From Haloarcula ordinaria (GTDB lineage Archaea > Halobacteriota > Halobacteria > Halobacteriales > Haloarculaceae): a DNA stretch of 64,000 bases. How positions within the stretch are numbered: the stretch's first letter is position 1; the number at the start of each line of letters is the position of its first letter. Positions 59,988 to 64,000 of this stretch are shown here, piece by piece. Where the stretch lies: assembly GCF_029338275.1 (NCBI RefSeq), contig NZ_CP119790.1:186001-250000 (forward strand), read 5' to 3'. The position numbers were made by a program, and so were the translations under genes. The notes beneath the pieces are model-generated. The model had not been told where the DNA came from. It saw only the letters and a program-made list of their open reading frames with translations, and ran no database searches.

Positions 59988-61498
59988 TTAGAACTCCCCG
60001 CTAGTAGTTTTAGCCCCATCCAGTTGGTCGTACATATCATCTGGGAAGGGGAGACTTCCCCAGATTGAGTATGGACACTGCTCCTGCCCGATGCAGTACC
60101 GCTTCATATCGTCGTTGTCGCAGTTCATCGGAAGCGGGGTGTCGCCCCCGATCGTGTTCGAGAACTCGTAGCGAATCTGGTAGTCGGTGACCTGTTCGTC
60201 GTACCACGGCCATCGTGAGAAGATCTCCTTGAGATCCGCAACAATCGTCTCGAGGTCACTTTCCTGGTACTGGGGCAGCCACATCACCATCCGAGCAAAG
60301 CTGTACAGATCCTTTCGGACTGGCTTCTTTTCATAGAGGCGTTCGGCCATGTTCGCCATACAGGGCAGTTCGAACAGATCTTCAATCGACTCAACATCAA
60401 GAGGCTGGACGCCACGCGAAGACTCCTGAATCCGATAGTGGTTCGTATTTCCGTGCTGTCGGATAGTAAGATTCCGATGGTCGCGTTGAGATGCAAGGAG
60501 ATTCCCAAGACTGCGAGGACTCGAGATACGATTACACACATCTTGCTTCCAGCCCGCTTCCGGGTCGTACGCCTCCACTGCTTCAAACAGCTCCTTCGCC
60601 GAGTGGAACTCCCCCAGTGAGACGACCTCATCTGGAACGTCTCGAATCACGTCCCGGAGCACACGGATGGTCCGCTCACCGGGGTTCCAATCTCGCCAGA
60701 TTCGTTCGTGGTGTCCCGTCTCGATGAAGCGGTCGATGCGCTCTGTGATGGCCGACTCATTCGTGCTCAGCCACGTCAGCTGGTCTTCTGAGAGATTCTC
60801 CTCCTGTACTCGCAGGAGCTTCTTGAACGCACGTCTAGCGTACTCACGATACTTCGTGTCGAAATCACCGACCGGTACGTAGAGGCAGTTGTCCTTGATG
60901 CGAGTGAGCAGTTCTCCGGTCTCTCCTGGCTCGGGGTCGGCGTGAACGAGACAGTCCCTCGACGCCGCAGCCATCGGGATTTCGAGATACAATCCCTCAC
61001 CAAACTCGGGCATCTCCGTGATCCCTGTACAAACGCGACCAGGGTGCGGACCATCCTCTCCGGGGCCTTTCGCGTATAGCACTTCTGCGATATCCTGTTG
61101 AAGACCCCCGTCACCGAATTCTCGAAGGAGGGACGCGAGATTGTTGACATAGAGCTCGCGAATATCGTAGAGGACCTGCACCTTTCGCGGTGGGGCGTGC
61201 TCGAACTTCGGGTGTGCCTTGACGCAGATCGCGCTCAATGTCGCTAGGACGGCGAGTGTTCCCGGTTCGTCGACGAACGGTTCCTCCGCAGCGTTTGTCC
61301 TGATGTCTTCTTTGAACGCCGCTGTCCCGAACCGCTCGAGGTCATTCAGCAAATCTTCGGGTTGGTCTTCGCCGTCGACGATGTATCGATTGTAGCCCCG
61401 CGTGAACAGCTGATTGATGCGGGTCGTGCCGTATTCGAGCGGGAGCGTCGCAACGCGATAGGCGGACGCTCGTCCTCGACAGGCGTCGATTGAGTCAT
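59988..61498 (-). CDS. Primase large subunit (PriL)-like protein, start region frameshifted
   Basis: About 500 residues. Its C-terminus carries the four Cys of the PriL iron-sulfur domain: LFELPCMANM, then MNCDNDDMKRYC and GQEQCPYS. The ATG at 61498 overlaps the PriS-like stop (ATGA), but frame is lost after about 12 codons near 61461-61466; one extra base there would give ...VEDERPPYRVATLPLEYG. An in-frame ATG at 61532 is the alternative. The C-terminus is highly acidic and helical in between. Confidence 0.75.
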
Positions 61499-62388
61499 TC
61501 CTTGAGCACCTCCGGTGTCGCAGACCGAACATCGAAGTTCGAGCTCTCGATCGGAGTGACGATGCTACAGACGTCAGCGTGCAACGAGTAGGGGAGTCGG
61601 GCGACCCGGCGACGGTCGGCGGTAACCACTGGGTCGATGGGGATCTCGTAGGTGTCTTGCAGAAGGTCGTTCAGCACTTCCCGACTCTTGGCGTCGTACC
61701 GATGGGCAGGGTCCGTATCGAGGAGGTAGACGTGGACGCCCTGGCCGCTGTACACCACCATCGTCTCCTCGGCGTTGAAGTCGTCCTCGAAGATATCTCG
61801 CACCTCGAAGCCGTACTCGATGGCCCGTTCGATATCCTCAAAGGCATACGGATACCCCTCGGGAGCGGCGTCGAGGATTCCTGCGGCGTTGAGGAGCGCA
61901 TTGTCGTCCTGATCGTCGACGTCCTCCGAGGCCGTATCCGCTGCTCGGTTCCTGGCGATATCTTTCGCATCGATGTCGACAAGGAGGACCCAGGGCCGCT
62001 CCCAGTGATCCAGCGCGTAGTAGACTGCATCAGGACACGGGTCTGGTTTGTCAAGCAGGTCTGGATCTGCGAGCGCGAAGTTACTCCGACCGAGTGGATC
62101 ATTCCGTGCTGGATGCCGGATGAACTCGAGGACGTCGTCGAACTCCTGAAACGCTGCCGTGGTCCGCTCACCGGAGGTGTTCGTCTGCCACGTATCTCGG
62201 CGAATGAAGTCCTTGTCTGGGACTCCGTCTTTCCGTACTGGGTGGGGTTCCCGAAACGCGAGTGCGTACTGTTTCGGTCCCGTCGCTGTGATGAACGACG
62301 GGAGTTCGTCACGGTATGAGGGGAACTCCTCGGCGTAGTACCTGTAGATCTCCTCGCGAGTTGCGTGACGCCACGTCATGTGTTCCAT
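61495..62388 (-). CDS. Archaeo-eukaryotic primase (PriS-like) catalytic subunit
   Basis: 297 residues. The AEP metal motif is VLLVDIDAKD (Asp138, Asp140), followed by the nucleotide motif VVYSGQGVHVYLLD (about 212-225) and the third acidic region IDPVVTADRRRVARLPYSLH. Together these are the RNA/DNA primase core. The protein is not the chromosomal PriS type in length or start, so it fits a plasmid/virus-type primase. It overlaps the PriL-like gene at 61495 and the upstream HTH gene by 13 bases. Confidence 0.85.
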   Translation of the reverse strand: MEHMTWRHATREEIYRYYAEEFPSYRDELPSFITATGPKQYALAFREPHPVRKDGVPDKDFIRRDTWQTNTSGERTTAAFQEFDDVLEFIRHPARNDPLGRSNFALADPDLLDKPDPCPDAVYYALDHWERPWVLLVDIDAKDIARNRAADTASEDVDDQDDNALLNAAGILDAAPEGYPYAFEDIERAIEYGFEVRDIFEDDFNAEETMVVYSGQGVHVYLLDTDPAHRYDAKSREVLNDLLQDTYEIPIDPVVTADRRRVARLPYSLHADVCSIVTPIESSNFDVRSATPEVLKE

Positions 62389-63017
62389 TCCTGATCGAGT
62401 TTGTTGAAGCTCCGAATCGTCGTCAGCCCTGCTGCGTCGAACGATTCAACGGCCTCTCGAATGTCCGAAAACGACCGGGCTGCACGCCCGCTCACACTGC
62501 TCTCAATTCGATCCGCCTCAGAGAGACAGTCCAGCACCTCGACGGCTGTCTCGCGTCTGTTGAACGCCCAGACAGCGTTCGCATCCACCGCACTTTGCTT
62601 GTCGTAGTCGTCAACCGGCGCGTGTTTGTTGTTACTCGCGAGTTCAGCTTCACCGACCCACACGAGTTCCCCGTCAGCATCGAAACCGGCAACATCGAAC
62701 ACCGTCTCCTCATTGTACTCATAGTAGGATTCGACCTGTGCGACGTCTTCGTGGGAGTCTAGCCACAGTTCGAGCAGCTTCACACCGACCTTGTGCGGCG
62801 TCTTCTCCCCGACATCTCCTTGACCAGGGCCGACTTTGAGTTTCTGGCCGAGCAGTTCTCGCCCTGCCGGGAGTACGGTGTAGTACTTCCGACCGCACGC
62901 TCGTCCTTCCTCCAGCAGGTCTTGATCGACGAGCCGTTGCACGTCCAGGTCGTCAAAATCGTTCTTGAACGCACTCATTGAATCCAAGAGTCCATGATCC
63001 GGTGCATCACCATTCAT
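62376..63017 (-). CDS. Winged-helix protein with a possible nuclease-like domain
   Basis: 213 residues from ATG 63017. A winged helix (about 10-60: FDDLDVQRLVDQDLLEEG, then RKYYTVLPAGRELLGQ) is followed by a domain with FDVAGFDADGELVWVGEAEL and ASNNKHAPVDDYDKQSAVDA that has a PD-(D/E)xK-like D...E-x-E spacing, although the usual E-x-K is E-A-E. It overlaps the primase start and so belongs to the replication module. The nuclease reading is tentative. Confidence 0.65.
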   Translation of the reverse strand: MNGDAPDHGLLDSMSAFKNDFDDLDVQRLVDQDLLEEGRACGRKYYTVLPAGRELLGQKLKVGPGQGDVGEKTPHKVGVKLLELWLDSHEDVAQVESYYEYNEETVFDVAGFDADGELVWVGEAELASNNKHAPVDDYDKQSAVDANAVWAFNRRETAVEVLDCLSEADRIESSVSGRAARSFSDIREAVESFDAAGLTTIRSFNKLDQEWNT

Positions 63018-63021
63018 CACG

Positions 63022-63300
63022 TCAAGGATGCAGGTCAGGAAGCGGATGTCGTCGATCCGACTGCGTTAGATTCGTTGTTCGACCCGCGGTACGATGGCAC
63101 ACCTCGGACGGGCGGACGCCTCTCGTTCGTTTATAATAATTGTGGTCGGCGACATGATCTGGTGTGACGGTGGATTGAGGATGGAAGAATCGAACCTGAC
63201 AGCCTGCGTTCCGAAGTCGCTCGGATACGTCGCTGAACACCGGCTTGTTCTCTTTGCCCAAGATACCGATACAGCGATTGTCTCCCATCGGGATCTGCAT
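63022..63300 (-). pseudogene. Possible ATP-grasp ligase N-terminal fragment
   Basis: About 55 plausible residues, IGILGKENKPVFSDVSERLR then AGCQVRFFHPQSTVTPDH, which resemble the pre-ATP-grasp start of RimK-like amino-acid ligases. After TPDHVADHNYY the composition turns basic and poor. A remnant is likely; the family call is weak. Confidence 0.35.
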
Positions 63301-63477
63301 TAGCGTTCAAACGCGACGCTGAATAGCATTCGGGTGTGTAATTAACTGATTTCAGCAACACGCAGTGGGTGGTACGGAGAGTGAGAGTTGACCAGGCCAC
63401 GGTGACCGACACTGAAAACACCCATCGACTCAATACGGCGGGCGGTTTTTCGGTATCGGGTGTGTAATGTATTCTGT

Positions 63478-63765
63478 ATGCCTGAAGAAGTCCTGTTCAA
63501 ATCCGAGAGCGAGCAGAGTCGAGAAGAGATTGCATCGTACCTCCGGAAAGTCGCGGACAGTCTGGACAGCGGAAACGCTCTCACCCTGAAAGCAGGCTCC
63601 GAGTCTGTGAGCCTGAATCCTCCTGCCCGACCGACCTTCGAGGTCAAAGCCGAACGCGAAGGCCCGGCCGGCAATATGACTGAGTTAAGTGTCGAGTTCG
63701 AACTCGAATGGGACGAGAACGACGGTGAGGAGAGCAGCGGAAGTGGCCAGTTAGAAATCGAGTAG
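63478..63765 (+). CDS. Amphi-Trp domain protein
   Basis: 95 residues from ATG 63478: MPEEVLFKSESEQSREEIAS, LRKVADSLDSGNALTLKAGS and a beta half rich in charged residues (FEVKAEREG, LSVEFELEWDEND), with an acidic end. This is the amphi-Trp layout; its likely partners are small stress modules such as the DUF1508 type. It is isolated here. Confidence 0.85.
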   Translation: MPEEVLFKSESEQSREEIASYLRKVADSLDSGNALTLKAGSESVSLNPPARPTFEVKAEREGPAGNMTELSVEFELEWDENDGEESSGSGQLEIE

Positions 63766-63793
63766 TCACTCCTAACGTTCACCGACGGGTGGT

Positions 63794-64000
63794 TCACCCA
63801 CCGAGCCACCAGCCGTACAGTCTTGCCTGCTCGTCTGTGTCCGCCTGCTTCTTCGACTGGCCGTAGGTCTTCCCCTTGAGCAGCTGGCGTTCGACGGCGT
63901 TCGCTGCGAGACGGAGGGCATGGGAGGCACCGTACCCCTCTCCATCGGCAGTAAAGTAGCCGCGGTCGGTGACCAGCCGGATCCGTGCCAACACTAGCGG
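63794..64000 (-). CDS. C-terminal part of an unrecognised protein, cut by the window edge
   Basis: The minus-strand frame is open up to the window edge; the residues include RLVTDRGYFTADGEGYGASH, ALRLAANAVERQLLKGKTYG and a final ARLYGWWLGG. It looks like the end of a real protein; an RaiA/HPF-like affinity crossed my mind but cannot be supported. The start lies outside the window. Confidence 0.6.
   Translation of the reverse strand, partial: PLVLARIRLVTDRGYFTADGEGYGASHALRLAANAVERQLLKGKTYGQSKKQADTDEQARLYGWWLGG

Noticed and set aside
1..64000. CRISPR arrays or cas genes
   Set aside because: No regularly spaced repeats and no Cas motifs were seen; the only RNA-guided nuclease is TnpB.

Overview
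This window is haloarchaeal DNA (class Halobacteria). The proteins are strongly acidic, and several families are typical of or restricted to haloarchaea: a bat-type HTH regulator, a halocyanin, amphi-Trp proteins, DUF7344-like regulators and tiny CxxC zinc proteins. Genes often start with ATG a few bases after a TATA-like stretch, as in leaderless archaeal transcripts. The many insertion sequences, toxin-antitoxin genes, broken genes and a plasmid/virus-type primase module suggest a megaplasmid or a heavily remodelled genomic island rather than core chromosome. LAYOUT. 1-4364: a regulator, a membrane protein, an O-methyltransferase-like enzyme and a serine hydrolase, apparently a small metabolic cluster. 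4397-10255: mobile DNA, namely an IS6-like-ended element carrying a SnoaL-like gene, an IS4-type transposase, a tyrosine recombinase and a frameshifted IS5-type element. 10256-11622: a minus-strand array of seven tRNA genes with a C2H2-type fragment and a CxxC miniprotein, resembling tRNA arrays of haloarchaeal tailed viruses. 12347-20948: accessory genes including a Fic-like protein, an AbiEi protein and its truncated copy, winged-helix regulators, an unknown 266-residue protein, a lone TnpB and an ArdC fragment. 21181-44513: an ion-homeostasis region with an AI-2E-type exporter, two SLC13 permeases carrying RCK_C domains, a Na/Ca exchanger, a CNNM/CorC protein, a broken NhaP, a Kef fragment, a mechanosensitive-type channel, an M50-CBS protease and a small protein resembling diadenylate cyclases. 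Metabolic genes (an HpcH aldolase, and an aldehyde dehydrogenase coupled to a ThDP enzyme) lie among these. 44578-48982: a release-factor C-terminal-domain protein followed by a minus-strand run of plasmid-type genes with a PIN/RHH pair and a Doc module. 49596-52827: an MFS transporter with a rhodanese/metallo-beta-lactamase protein, divergent from a bat-type regulator across a palindrome. 52953-59885: a copper/redox island with a CopB-type ATPase, a CopZ-like chaperone, four SHOCT-tailed proteins (one fused to a halocyanin), DUF302, a thioredoxin-like protein, two Cys-rich miniproteins and a CuA-motif lipoprotein. 59988-63020: a primase module with PriS-like and PriL-like subunits and a winged-helix protein, all translationally coupled. 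DECAY. Several single-base frameshifts (IS5 transposase, UMP kinase, PriL-like start, possibly tRNA-Pro and tRNA-Gln) and two nonsense changes occur. The indels lie in or beside G/C runs, so raw-read checking is needed before calling these genes dead. HIDDEN SIGNALS. Two loci share TTAACCAAC-N23-GTTGGTTAA with identical spacing. Three loci share ATTATGTGAGTYAC upstream of minus-strand genes. Two loci share a promoter-proximal element next to duplicated SLC13 3' ends.
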